The notes beneath the pieces were generated by a model that was not told the origin of the DNA, did no database searches, and was given only the letters and a program-made list of their open reading frames with translations. Made by a program: the position numbers and the translations under genes. This document shows positions 1-8,175 of a stretch of 64,000 nt of DNA, in pieces. Each line of letters opens with the position of its first letter. The first letter of the stretch is position 1. Origin of the DNA: Stutzerimonas stutzeri (lineage in GTDB: Bacteria > Pseudomonadota > Gammaproteobacteria > Pseudomonadales > Pseudomonadaceae); the NCBI RefSeq assembly GCF_024448695.1, contig NZ_JAMOHY010000010.1, positions 1 through 64,000 on the forward strand, written 5' to 3'.

Positions 1-1
1 A

Positions 2-418
2 TTGCGCTGGATCTTCGCCTGCACCCCGATTCGAGGCGGCCTCGACAGCCCCGCCGCCACCCACGCCCAGCAGTGGCTGAAAAAGGTTGCCCAAAACAAA
101 CAAGTCGAACTGCCGCGCCTGATTATCGAAGCCGACTTGGCCACGCTGGAAAGCACCCTGCACATCATCGAAACCTACCTGCACCTGGCCCGCACCCTGC
201 CCGCCCACTTCCCTGCCCTCGAACAGGCCGAAGGCCATCGCAGCCTGCTTAACGAAGCCATCACCCGCGAGCTGTCGCGACGACGCAAACCCCGTAGTTC
301 TGACCGCCGACGCGTATCGGGAGCAGCCAGCAACTGTCAGAAATGCGGCAAGGCGATGCCGGTGCTTAGCCGGCAATTTCGGCTTTGTCAGAGCTGTTTT
401 CGGAACCAGCGCCAGTAG
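2..418 (+). CDS. C-terminal part of a Suv3-like RNA/DNA helicase (partial, 5' end outside window)
   Basis: The frame is open from the left edge, so this is probably the last ~138 residues of a longer protein. No good start or ribosome site is visible. Residues ~48-95 carry the pattern LEsTLHIIETYLHLA...LPAHFP followed by LLNEAITREL, which resembles the helical C-terminal domain of Suv3/mitochondrial degradasome helicases. The last 30 residues hold two CxxC pairs (CQKCG and LCQSC) that look like a small zinc ribbon. If right, it is a DExH-type helicase acting on structured RNA. The gene ends just before a strong terminator and is the last core gene before the cassette segment. The family call rests on a short domain without the motor domains, so it is tentative. 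Confidence 0.5.
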   Translation: MRWIFACTPIRGGLDSPAATHAQQWLKKVAQNKQVELPRLIIEADLATLESTLHIIETYLHLARTLPAHFPALEQAEGHRSLLNEAITRELSRRRKPRSSDRRRVSGAASNCQKCGKAMPVLSRQFRLCQSCFRNQRQ

Positions 419-445
419 GGATTGGCGTATCGCGCCACCTGCGAC

Positions 446-483
446 AAAAGGCCCGGCCTGAGCAAATCAAGCCGGGCCTTTTT
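446..483 (+). terminator. Rho-independent terminator after the helicase fragment
   Basis: Perfect 11-bp stem (AAAGGCCCGGC at 447-457 and GCCGGGCCTTT at 471-481) followed by more T residues. It lies 28 bp after the helicase stop codon and should isolate the helicase transcript from the cassette segment. Confidence 0.9.
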
Positions 484-740
484 GTGGATAGACAATGCTG
501 AGCGATAAATAGTAGCGTCCTGCCATTACTGGGTATGCCCTGCTGGGGTTAGATAGCGTTCGGTCTAACCAGCATCAACCCTTGTAGGTCATTGATTTTA
601 AAAGACGGGTTTGCAGGTGGCGACTGTTAAATGCCGTGCTTATATAGAAGTCGGTTTAACCGCATTACTGAAGAGCTCAGTCTGATCACTGTTCAATCTC
701 TTGAGGCTCACAGCTCAATCAATAAAGGGACAATAAATTT
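484..740. other. Gene-free region between helicase terminator and first cassette gene
   Basis: No integrase gene lies here. Three things are visible. One is an imperfect inverted repeat at 541-574 (TGCTGG-GGTTAGA against TCTAACC-AGCA). The second is a possible decayed attachment site at 563-632, starting with GTCTAAC (matches RYYYAAC) and ending with GTTAAAT (matches GTTRRRY), with CAACCC and GGGTTTG inside. The third is a palindromic GGTTTAACC around 653-661. A TATATAG at 641-647 could be a -10 element, but no matching -35 is clear. Any of these could mark the left boundary of the cassette array; none is decisive. Confidence 0.45.
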
Positions 741-2312
741 ATGGCATCGTCAAGTAAGATAACTCCGTCTAGCCCAAGACTAGCTTCATTGCTTTCAGAT
801 GTGGAGCGTGGAAACATAAAAATCCCTGTTTTCCAACGGCAGTATATTTGGGCCGATGAACAAATTATAAGCTTGCTTGATTCAATATACAGAGGCTATC
901 CCGTTGGATCATTATTGTTGTGGTCTACTAAAGAGGAGTTGAAACACGAACGAAACGTAGGGGGCTTTTCTTTACCCGAAACACCGGAAGACTACCCGGT
1001 AAACTATATTCTTGATGGACAGCAGAGATTGACAACGCTTTACGGAGTTTTCCATTCAGATAAAAATACTGCAGACGCTGAATTGGCTGATCGATTTAAT
1101 ATCTGCTACCTTCCTGACGAAGACTGCTTTACGCACCATCTTGCGTCGGGAGGAAAGGAAAAAATCCACCTACATAGCATTCTTGACACCACAAGACTTC
1201 TAGCAGAACTCCCCAAGTTTAATGACGAACAAAAAGCTAGAATAGCCAAATTAACGGAGTCATTTAAAGATTACGAATTCCCTATCGTAACGATTAAGGA
1301 AAGAAGCAACAAAGAAGTATGTAGTATTTTTCAAAGAATAAATTCGTCCGGAACCCCGCTGAGCAACCTTGAGCTCTTGACTGCATGGACTTGGTCGGAC
1401 CAATTTGACTTGCGCAGTGAGATTTCTGGCTTACTTGAATTGTTAGCAGATAAAGGCTATGAGCAAATAGATCAGCCGCTATTGATGCGAATGCTGGCCT
1501 CTCTGACTTGCAACTCAATAGACTCAAATGAACTTGTCGATGTTGATCCAGTTACGCTAGTGGATGGCGTTCAACGCCTAAAAGTAGCGGTGATGGCCGC
1601 AGTAGACTTTTTGGAGGGACAGCTAAAAGTAAAGAATATTATCTTTTTGCCTTTCCCAATAATGCTGATACCAATAGTAAATTTCTATGCGCTAATTAAG
1701 CGCCCTAGCGCAGACCAACTAAGACAGCTTAGAAAGTGGTTTTGGCAGTGCGCTTTAACCTTACGGTACAAAGCAGGAACAAACAGGCTTGTTCTTGAAG
1801 ATATAAATAAAATTAAAAGGGTATCAGAAGGAGAGAGCCCTTTCGATGGCGCTTACCCATCAGTGAAAAATGACCTATTTGATAGTACATGGAGAATAAA
1901 TTCAACAGCTGCCAAAGCGGCGCTGTGTCTAATGGCGCAGCTACGACCCCGATCATTTCTCACTGGAAATGAGGTTGATTTAGGTACAGTGTTATCGGCA
2001 TACAACGCAAGACAATTTCATCATATTTACCCTAAAGCACATCTTGCTAATATAGGTATTTCCTTCCACCAAGCAAACGTTATATCGAATATTTGTTTTT
2101 TATCCGCATCAGAAAACAATGCGATTAGTGATAGAGATCCATCCGACTACTTCAAGGACATACCTAATGCTCATAAAGAAGAAATTTTTGAGGCTGCTTT
2201 AATTCCGGAGAATGCCGGAGGCGGTGATCTGCCGTTCGAACAATTTACTGCTCTTAGAGCAAGACGGCTGCTAGATGTCGGGCAGAAGCTTATTGAGGCC
2301 GGTCATTTGTAG
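741..2312 (+). CDS. GmrSD-like DUF262 / HNH (DUF1524-type) protein, first gene cassette
   Basis: This 523-aa protein has an N-terminal DUF262 domain: IPVFQRQYIW at ~28-37, YPVGSLLLW at ~53-61, and the hallmark DGQQRLTTL at 92-100. DUF262 proteins use this ParB-like fold for nucleotide-dependent functions. Near the C-terminus HHIYPKAHL (His427, His428) followed by NVISNICFLS and ASENNAIS looks like the HNH-type nuclease of DUF1524 (GmrD) proteins. The combination matches the type IV modification-dependent restriction family GmrSD, so anti-phage DNA cleavage is the likely role. An AAGGGA ribosome site lies at 725-730. The stop codon abuts an attC site at 2313, so this is a gene cassette. Base composition is clearly more AT-rich than the flanking core genes. 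Specificity for modified DNA cannot be read from sequence. Confidence 0.82.
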   Translation: MASSSKITPSSPRLASLLSDVERGNIKIPVFQRQYIWADEQIISLLDSIYRGYPVGSLLLWSTKEELKHERNVGGFSLPETPEDYPVNYILDGQQRLTTLYGVFHSDKNTADAELADRFNICYLPDEDCFTHHLASGGKEKIHLHSILDTTRLLAELPKFNDEQKARIAKLTESFKDYEFPIVTIKERSNKEVCSIFQRINSSGTPLSNLELLTAWTWSDQFDLRSEISGLLELLADKGYEQIDQPLLMRMLASLTCNSIDSNELVDVDPVTLVDGVQRLKVAVMAAVDFLEGQLKVKNIIFLPFPIMLIPIVNFYALIKRPSADQLRQLRKWFWQCALTLRYKAGTNRLVLEDINKIKRVSEGESPFDGAYPSVKNDLFDSTWRINSTAAKAALCLMAQLRPRSFLTGNEVDLGTVLSAYNARQFHHIYPKAHLANIGISFHQANVISNICFLSASENNAISDRDPSDYFKDIPNAHKEEIFEAALIPENAGGGDLPFEQFTALRARRLLDVGQKLIEAGHL

Positions 2313-2360
2313 ATTGAACAAGGCGTTTCACCGGACAAGCCGGTGAACGCGACGTTAGAG
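2313..2360 (+). repeat. attC recombination site (48 bp)
   Basis: Starts with the R''-like ATTGAAC one base after the DUF262 stop codon and ends with the R' core GTTAGAG, which fits GTTRRR. The inner arms CGTTTCACCGG and CCGGTGAACG pair with one unpaired T, the extrahelical base typical of attC, around a short ACAAG loop. Crossover would fall after G2354. The loop and stem closely resemble the site at 4692-4739. Confidence 0.85.
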
Positions 2361-2375
2361 CTTTATGGAGAAATC

Positions 2376-2786
2376 ATGAAATCTCGCTCAGTCTCTTTAG
2401 AAGATGAATGCCGCAAATTGCGGAGTGACCTTTATATGGCCCGAACTACGATCCTCCAGTTAATGCCTGAAGCAGTGCAAGAGGCCGTGAAAGGTTACAT
2501 CTCCTGCAAGTCTCATGATGATGTATGGCAATGGAAAAGGGGTGCAATTGAAAACATTCTTCTCTTAGCGCAATCTAAGCCCGCCAAAGAAATGGATGAG
2601 TACGCCAGTTCTACAGATCGCGCCTACTGCCCTCTTTGCGGAGGTAGTGCGCAAACTATATATGGGGGTAAAGGCTTCGCATTTCCTGATGGTTTACGGA
2701 GGCACCTTGAGGGCTCATACAACTCTCACCAATGCTCCGTATTTGAAGCCATACAAGGTTTAGGCCGTGAGCATGCCAAGGTTTAG
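2376..2786 (+). CDS. Cassette-borne hypothetical protein with a putative zinc finger
   Basis: The ATG at 2376 is chosen because GGAG at 2367-2370 sits 5 bases upstream. A longer in-frame reading from GTG 2343 would start inside the attC stem and is unlikely. The 136-aa product has no recognised family. An N-terminal helical part (to ~70) is followed by YCPLCGG (Cys85, Cys88) and, after a 21-residue gap, His110, His118 and Cys120. This spacing suggests a C2H2-like zinc finger and perhaps nucleic-acid binding. The gene is flanked by attC sites on both sides and forms the second cassette. Function unknown. Confidence 0.65.
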   Translation: MKSRSVSLEDECRKLRSDLYMARTTILQLMPEAVQEAVKGYISCKSHDDVWQWKRGAIENILLLAQSKPAKEMDEYASSTDRAYCPLCGGSAQTIYGGKGFAFPDGLRRHLEGSYNSHQCSVFEAIQGLGREHAKV

Positions 2787-2802
2787 CCAAGCCCGAACAA
2801 AG

Positions 2803-2878
2803 CTCTAACAATGCGCTCAAGTCGCTCACTTCGTTCGCTGGGACGGGCTAAAGCCCGCCCCTTAGCTAATCGTTAGGC
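2803..2878 (+). repeat. attC recombination site (76 bp)
   Basis: R'' CTCTAAC at 2803-2809 and R' GTTAGGC at 2872-2878 bound a long imperfect hairpin. The inner arms include GGGACGGGCTAAAGCCCGCCCC. It lies 16 bases after the preceding stop codon and 24 bases before the next start codon, the usual cassette layout. The related but decayed site near 5327-5407 shares the CGCTC-ACTTCG-type central segment. Confidence 0.85.
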
Positions 2879-2901
2879 AATCCATATAAACGGAGCACAA
2901 A

Positions 2902-3567
2902 ATGAGCACGACTGAAGTAGCCCCAGATGACAAACCAAAACTTTTACAAGCAGTAGAGCTTATACTTGCCAAACCAGATGATATTAAGCGTGAATCTTTG
3001 CAAGTGGTTGAAAAAATTAGAACAGCAAATCCCACTAAGCAAGAAAATGAGATTCGTAAGCTAGCGTCAAAAAAAATAATTTCAAACTACAGCTACTTCG
3101 CCGCATTTGCAGGCGGAACAACAGCTCTAACAGGAGTTATTCCAGGAATTGGAACTGCTGTTGCTATTACTGGCGGGGCAAGTACAGATGCAGTTGCCTG
3201 CATGAAGTTTCAGATTGAAATGACTATGGCGCTTGCGACCGTGTACGGCCATGACATCCTAATTGAGGAAGAAAAGCGGTTGTGCTATCTCATTGCTGGT
3301 CTTGGTGCAATGAGCCAAGCTGGAAAGGAAGGTGGTAAGGCTGTTGGCTCAAAAGCTTTCATTAAATTAGCCCAGCAGTACTTGAAGGGCCCTACTTTAC
3401 AAGCTGTTAAAGAAATATTTAAAAAGCTCGGCATTACATTTACGCGTAAAGCACTTGAAAAGGCAATTCCGTTTGGTGTGGGTGTAGTTGTTGGGTTTTC
3501 GGCAAACAAAGGTTTGACTTGGTATGTCGGCTCAAAGGCTCAAGATTTCTTCTCAGAAAGTGCCTAA
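2902..3567 (+). CDS. DUF697/EcsC-like membrane-associated protein, third cassette
   Basis: This 221-aa protein starts at ATG 2902 with GGAG at 2892-2895. A charged helical N-terminus (1-60) precedes a glycine-rich hydrophobic stretch (~64-97: AAFAGGTTALTGVIPGIGTA then AITGGASTDA). Next comes MKFQIEMTMALATVYGHD (~101-118), the 'aspartate, Q, YG' pattern seen in DUF697 and EcsC-type proteins. A second hydrophobic segment lies at ~189-201. It probably inserts into or binds the inner membrane. DUF697-like proteins occur beside GTPases and in some defence or stress loci; here the neighbours are unrelated cassettes. The stop codon TAA lies inside the R'' box of the next attC. Family assignment is by pattern only. 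Confidence 0.6.
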   Translation: MSTTEVAPDDKPKLLQAVELILAKPDDIKRESLQVVEKIRTANPTKQENEIRKLASKKIISNYSYFAAFAGGTTALTGVIPGIGTAVAITGGASTDAVACMKFQIEMTMALATVYGHDILIEEEKRLCYLIAGLGAMSQAGKEGGKAVGSKAFIKLAQQYLKGPTLQAVKEIFKKLGITFTRKALEKAIPFGVGVVVGFSANKGLTWYVGSKAQDFFSESA

Positions 3568-3639
3568 CAAAGCCATTAAATTCGCTCCTTGCGGTCGCCG
3601 GACGCTCGCAAGTTCGCGCCGTTTATGGCGGCGTTAGGC
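3562..3639 (+). repeat. attC recombination site (78 bp)
   Basis: Consensus R'' GCCTAAC (3562-3568) and R' GTTAGGC (3633-3639). The arms AAGCCATTAAA and TTTATGGCGGC pair with an unpaired base, and CTTGCGGTCGCCGGACG forms the variable end. The stop codon of the preceding gene is embedded in R''. This is the best match to the attC consensus in the window. Confidence 0.93.
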
Positions 3640-3672
3640 AGATGAGTCTCAGCCCAGGCAAGGATTTATAAA

Positions 3673-4725
3673 ATGAATTTGTATGACTACATTTACGTCG
3701 ATTTAGATAAAGCCATTTCATTATATAGCCAACTTACTGGAGGAGTTGTTGAACTGAAAGAGAGTCAATCAGAGAAAGGCGCTACAACTGATAACAAAAG
3801 AAATTATGACTTCAAAGTTTTTAAGCATGATGCAGGCGGAACTTCGCATGACATCGAGCAGAGCAAGGTGACAATAAAGCCGCATCACGCGCTTTTACAA
3901 GAGTTAGAGGCTGAACTTCTTGCCTCTGGCTATCTGTTCAATCTCGACGACTCGACGGAGCTAAATAGCCTAAAAGATCCAAACCTGAGAGCATCATTAA
4001 AAAGTGCATTATGCATAAAATGCACAGGTCGAATTGTAATTGAAGATTACGAACGGATGAAGAAGATCGGGCATGATTTCCCTGATATTGTAAAGCTGAT
4101 TAATCGCAGTCATGTGGACTCGCTAAAAAACAACCCTGAATATCTACTAATTGAAAATCAGATAAAAGAGCTGGAAAGTGCATCTGGTGACCGGAATAAA
4201 AAAGCTGCCGCAAAGCAAAAAGCAAAAGAGTTAAGAGCTGGTCTAGATGGTCTTGTTGCAAGCTCCATAGCTGTTGAGATGGTTCCGCAGTGGATACTTG
4301 ATGGAATGAAAACGTGGATCGATGCTTTTTTGCCAAAAATAACAAACATTCGAGTCTACCCTTCAAGGGGAGAGATTGATGAGCATATTTTTGGTCACTT
4401 AGATGCGAAGAATTTCACTATTTCAGATCCTACAGCATTTCACTTTACCTATGGCTCATTTCCAACAGAAGAATTCACTATGCTTGGGATAATAACATCA
4501 GTGCCGACAGAGGAAGATGATTCCTTTGTCCCTTTGGCTGAGTTTGATAAGGATGAGCTGGCGGATCATGAGAGTGTCGAAAGTGCATTTCGTGGCATGT
4601 TTCGAGGTTTTGATGGTATAGAGGCTATGGTAAGAACTTGTCGCTACCCAAGAGTATTAGTTCACCCAGTCTTGGTTTATCGCCAAGCTGCGCCTAACAA
4701 AGCATTACAGCGGACAAGCCGCTGA
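3673..4725 (+). CDS. DUF6414-like protein with an attC-encoded C-terminal tail, fourth cassette
   Basis: This 350-aa cytoplasmic protein starts at ATG 3673, preceded by AGGA at 3661-3664. The N-terminus YDYIYVDLDKAISLYSQLTGG resembles the start of DUF6414 proteins, for which no function is established. The middle contains a charged helical segment (~155-195, rich in Lys, Ala and Glu) that may be a coiled coil. No catalytic motif is visible. The reading frame continues through the R'' box of the downstream attC, so the last ~11 residues (APNKALQRTSR) are encoded by the recombination site. These probably form a passive tail. Role unknown; the family call is moderate. Confidence 0.6.
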   Translation: MNLYDYIYVDLDKAISLYSQLTGGVVELKESQSEKGATTDNKRNYDFKVFKHDAGGTSHDIEQSKVTIKPHHALLQELEAELLASGYLFNLDDSTELNSLKDPNLRASLKSALCIKCTGRIVIEDYERMKKIGHDFPDIVKLINRSHVDSLKNNPEYLLIENQIKELESASGDRNKKAAAKQKAKELRAGLDGLVASSIAVEMVPQWILDGMKTWIDAFLPKITNIRVYPSRGEIDEHIFGHLDAKNFTISDPTAFHFTYGSFPTEEFTMLGIITSVPTEEDDSFVPLAEFDKDELADHESVESAFRGMFRGFDGIEAMVRTCRYPRVLVHPVLVYRQAAPNKALQRTSR

Positions 4726-4739
4726 ATGCGGCGTTAGGG
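4692..4739 (+). repeat. attC recombination site (48 bp)
   Basis: R'' GCCTAAC (4692-4698) and R' GTTAGGG (4733-4739). CATTACAGCGG and CCGCTGAATG pair with one unpaired base around ACAAG. It overlaps the 3' end of the preceding gene by 34 bases. It is nearly the same design as the 2313-2360 site. Confidence 0.93.
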
Positions 4740-4785
4740 CGAAACTTAAGCACCGCATTACACATTAAAAGCGAGGAATTCAAGC

Positions 4786-5199
4786 ATGAAGCAAAAAATA
4801 TCAAACGCAGTTATCGCTTTAATTACTTCCGGCACAGCCTTGTATGGGCTTGGCGCCTTTAAACAAAAAGAGATGACCTATGCAACAGTCAATTTTGATG
4901 GGAGGGGGTTTAAGAAGATAGGTGAAATAGCCGAGCAAAGGGCCTTCTCAAAAATAATGGTCACCATGAAAGACAAGACTATATATTCTGGTGCAACAAG
5001 CGAAGTCTTGGCAGAAATTAAAAAATCGCTCGACGAAGAAAAAGAAAAAGAAAAAGCCTCAATAATATGGAAAGAAGGCGTCAGGATAAAAGGAAATGTT
5101 GGAGTTTCACGGATTGGCAGCGAAAGCAGCTTTGAACTAACGACAGACACATTAGACTTAACCTCTACAGAAACACAACCTATTATGGTAGTTGAATAA
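4786..5199 (+). CDS. Small membrane-anchored hypothetical protein, fifth cassette
   Basis: This 137-aa protein starts at ATG 4786 with GAGGA at 4773-4777. An N-terminal hydrophobic stretch (~7-25, NAVIALITSGTALYGLGAF) behind two lysines would act as a signal anchor or a single transmembrane segment. The rest is polar. A very charged Glu/Lys run lies at ~82-95 (coiled-coil-like), followed by a beta-rich C-terminus. I do not recognise the family. It lies between a clear attC and a degenerate attC-like site, so it is probably the fifth cassette. Confidence 0.6.
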   Translation: MKQKISNAVIALITSGTALYGLGAFKQKEMTYATVNFDGRGFKKIGEIAEQRAFSKIMVTMKDKTIYSGATSEVLAEIKKSLDEEKEKEKASIIWKEGVRIKGNVGVSRIGSESSFELTTDTLDLTSTETQPIMVVE

Positions 5200-5326
5200 T
5201 ATCAAAATTAGAAGCCATAGGCACCCACACAAAGTCACAACATAACTAATATTCCAAGAAATCACTAACATTTATCGAAAAGCCAGAAAGCCCGTTTGTT
5301 CTATCTAAACTCATTGCCGCCTTAAG

Positions 5327-5407
5327 CTCCTAGCCCAAGCGGTTCAAATCGCTCGCTTCGCTCACTCGGGGCCGACTAAAGCCTGAACCTTAACCATACT
5401 CTAGGTC
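5327..5407 (+). repeat. Degenerate attC-like site
   Basis: CCTAG (5329-5333) and CTAGG (5401-5405) stand where the R'' and R' cores should be. GGTTCA (5341-5346) pairs with TGAACC (5384-5389), and the centre (CGCTCGCTTCGCTCACTCGG) resembles the centre of the 2803-2878 site. The conserved AAC/GTT cores have been lost, so the site is probably no longer recombinogenic. Confidence 0.5.
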
Positions 5408-5413
5408 TTCTAT

Positions 5414-5977
5414 ATGGGAAAAACTACAGAGCACATTCACGTTCAATGGGAGGGACCATTCTCTTACGATGATGCATGTAAGTTACGCGATGGCGCGCAT
5501 GATTACGGCATTTATCAAATATACGGCTCTCATCCAGTCTACGGCTCCGATGTTCTTATTTATATTGGGAAAGCTGATATTCAGACATTTGGCGCTCGCC
5601 TTTCACAGCATCACTGGCATTATACAAACCAAGACAAGCTCACCGTATACGTCGGCAGGCTTCATGGTTATGGCGACACCCCTGCCGACACTCAATGGTC
5701 ACAACAAATAGCACATGTCGAACGCCTATTGATTTACTCCCATTGGCCTGCAGGCAACTCTTCGGGACTAAATGTGCAGTTAAGAGATGACTTCCATTAC
5801 ATCCATGTTTTGAATTGGGGTAAATTTAGGGACTTGCTGCCGGAGGTCTCTGGAGCACGTTATTCCAATATGTACTATAGTGAGGAAGGCTATACGCCAT
5901 ATAAACTTGAGCAGCACCAGCCAGCACAAGCCAGTGAAATAGTAGAGCTCTTAGATGAGGTTGCTGAAACCCTATAA
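5414..5977 (+). CDS. GIY-YIG nuclease-family protein at the right end of the cassette segment
   Basis: This 187-aa protein carries the GIY-YIG fold signature in order: YGIYQIYG (GIY at 32-34), LIYIGKAD (YIG at 50-52), Arg62 in GARLSQHHW, Glu103 in HVERLLIYSHWP, and asparagines in PAGNSSGLN. These positions correspond to the catalytic Tyr, Arg, Glu and Asn of GIY-YIG endonucleases. No second DNA-binding domain is obvious, so the target is unknown. Repair, mobile-element or defence roles are all possible. Start ATG 5414 has only a weak AGG at 5403-5405, which falls inside the decayed attC. No attC follows the gene, so it is either a cassette that lost its site or a fixed flanking gene. Composition is AT-rich like the cassettes. 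Confidence 0.72.
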   Translation: MGKTTEHIHVQWEGPFSYDDACKLRDGAHDYGIYQIYGSHPVYGSDVLIYIGKADIQTFGARLSQHHWHYTNQDKLTVYVGRLHGYGDTPADTQWSQQIAHVERLLIYSHWPAGNSSGLNVQLRDDFHYIHVLNWGKFRDLLPEVSGARYSNMYYSEEGYTPYKLEQHQPAQASEIVELLDEVAETL

Positions 5978-6040
5978 GCTGAGTGGTTTACTTTAAAGCA
6001 GTTCAGCATCGATAAAGCGACCTGGGCGCTGAGTCGGTAT

Positions 6041-6457
6041 GTGGATGATCTGCAGCGCTTCGTCGATGCCCAGTATTCCCCCTATGAAATCGCGCTGGCG
6101 GAGCTACGCGCCGGATACAAGCAGAGTCACTGGATGTGGTTTATCTTTCCGCAGATCGCAGGGCTTGGCCGCAGTGCAATGGCGGAGCGCTACGCCATCG
6201 CCGACCTTGATGAGGCTGTCGCCTATCTACAGCATCCACTTTTGGGTCAGCGGCTGGGTGAATGTGCCCAGGCGCTGCTGCAGCACAGTGGCCGCACGGC
6301 GCGGCAGATACTCGGCTCGCCTGACGATCTCAAGCTGCGTTCGAGCATGACGCTGTTTGCCGCCGCTGCCCCTGAGAATGCGCTGTTCCAGCAGATATTG
6401 GATACCTTCTACAACGGCGAGGCAGATCCGGAAACCCTGAAAAGGCTGCCGGGCTGA
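6041..6457 (+). CDS. DUF1810 family protein
   Basis: This 138-aa protein begins DLQRFVDAQ and continues with the family core KQSHWMWFIFPQIAGLG (~29-45), then LGSPDDLKLRSSMTLF and a C-terminal LKRLPG. DUF1810 proteins are small cytoplasmic proteins of unknown function. The start is GTG 6041 by family length, but no convincing ribosome site precedes it. The frame is open in phase back to the stop codon of the GIY-YIG gene (5977), which hints that the native 5' region was altered when the accessory segment arrived. GC content is back to core level here. Confidence 0.8.
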   Translation: MDDLQRFVDAQYSPYEIALAELRAGYKQSHWMWFIFPQIAGLGRSAMAERYAIADLDEAVAYLQHPLLGQRLGECAQALLQHSGRTARQILGSPDDLKLRSSMTLFAAAAPENALFQQILDTFYNGEADPETLKRLPG

Positions 6458-6528
6458 CATTGTTTTCATGCTTTCCAGCGGCAAAGCCGGTTACGGTATC
6501 GACTACCGAGTGTCTATTGTCGGAATAG

Positions 6529-8049
<1,521 letters not shown>

Positions 8050-8175
8050 GCATACCGACCGCTGCAGCGTGCGTTCTCTGCCGGGCCAATCGAACCCATT
8101 GCGTCACAGGAACAGCATCGTCCTGCGTTAGGATGCTCACATCCGAAATGAATATCCGTGCTTGAGGAGAGCATC

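Noticed and set aside
2343-2375. Earlier GTG start for the zinc-finger cassette gene
   Set aside because: It would start inside the attC stem; ATG 2376 has a GGAG site.
1-6500. An integron integrase
   Set aside because: No tyrosine recombinase motif (R...HxxR...Y) is present in any frame of this segment.
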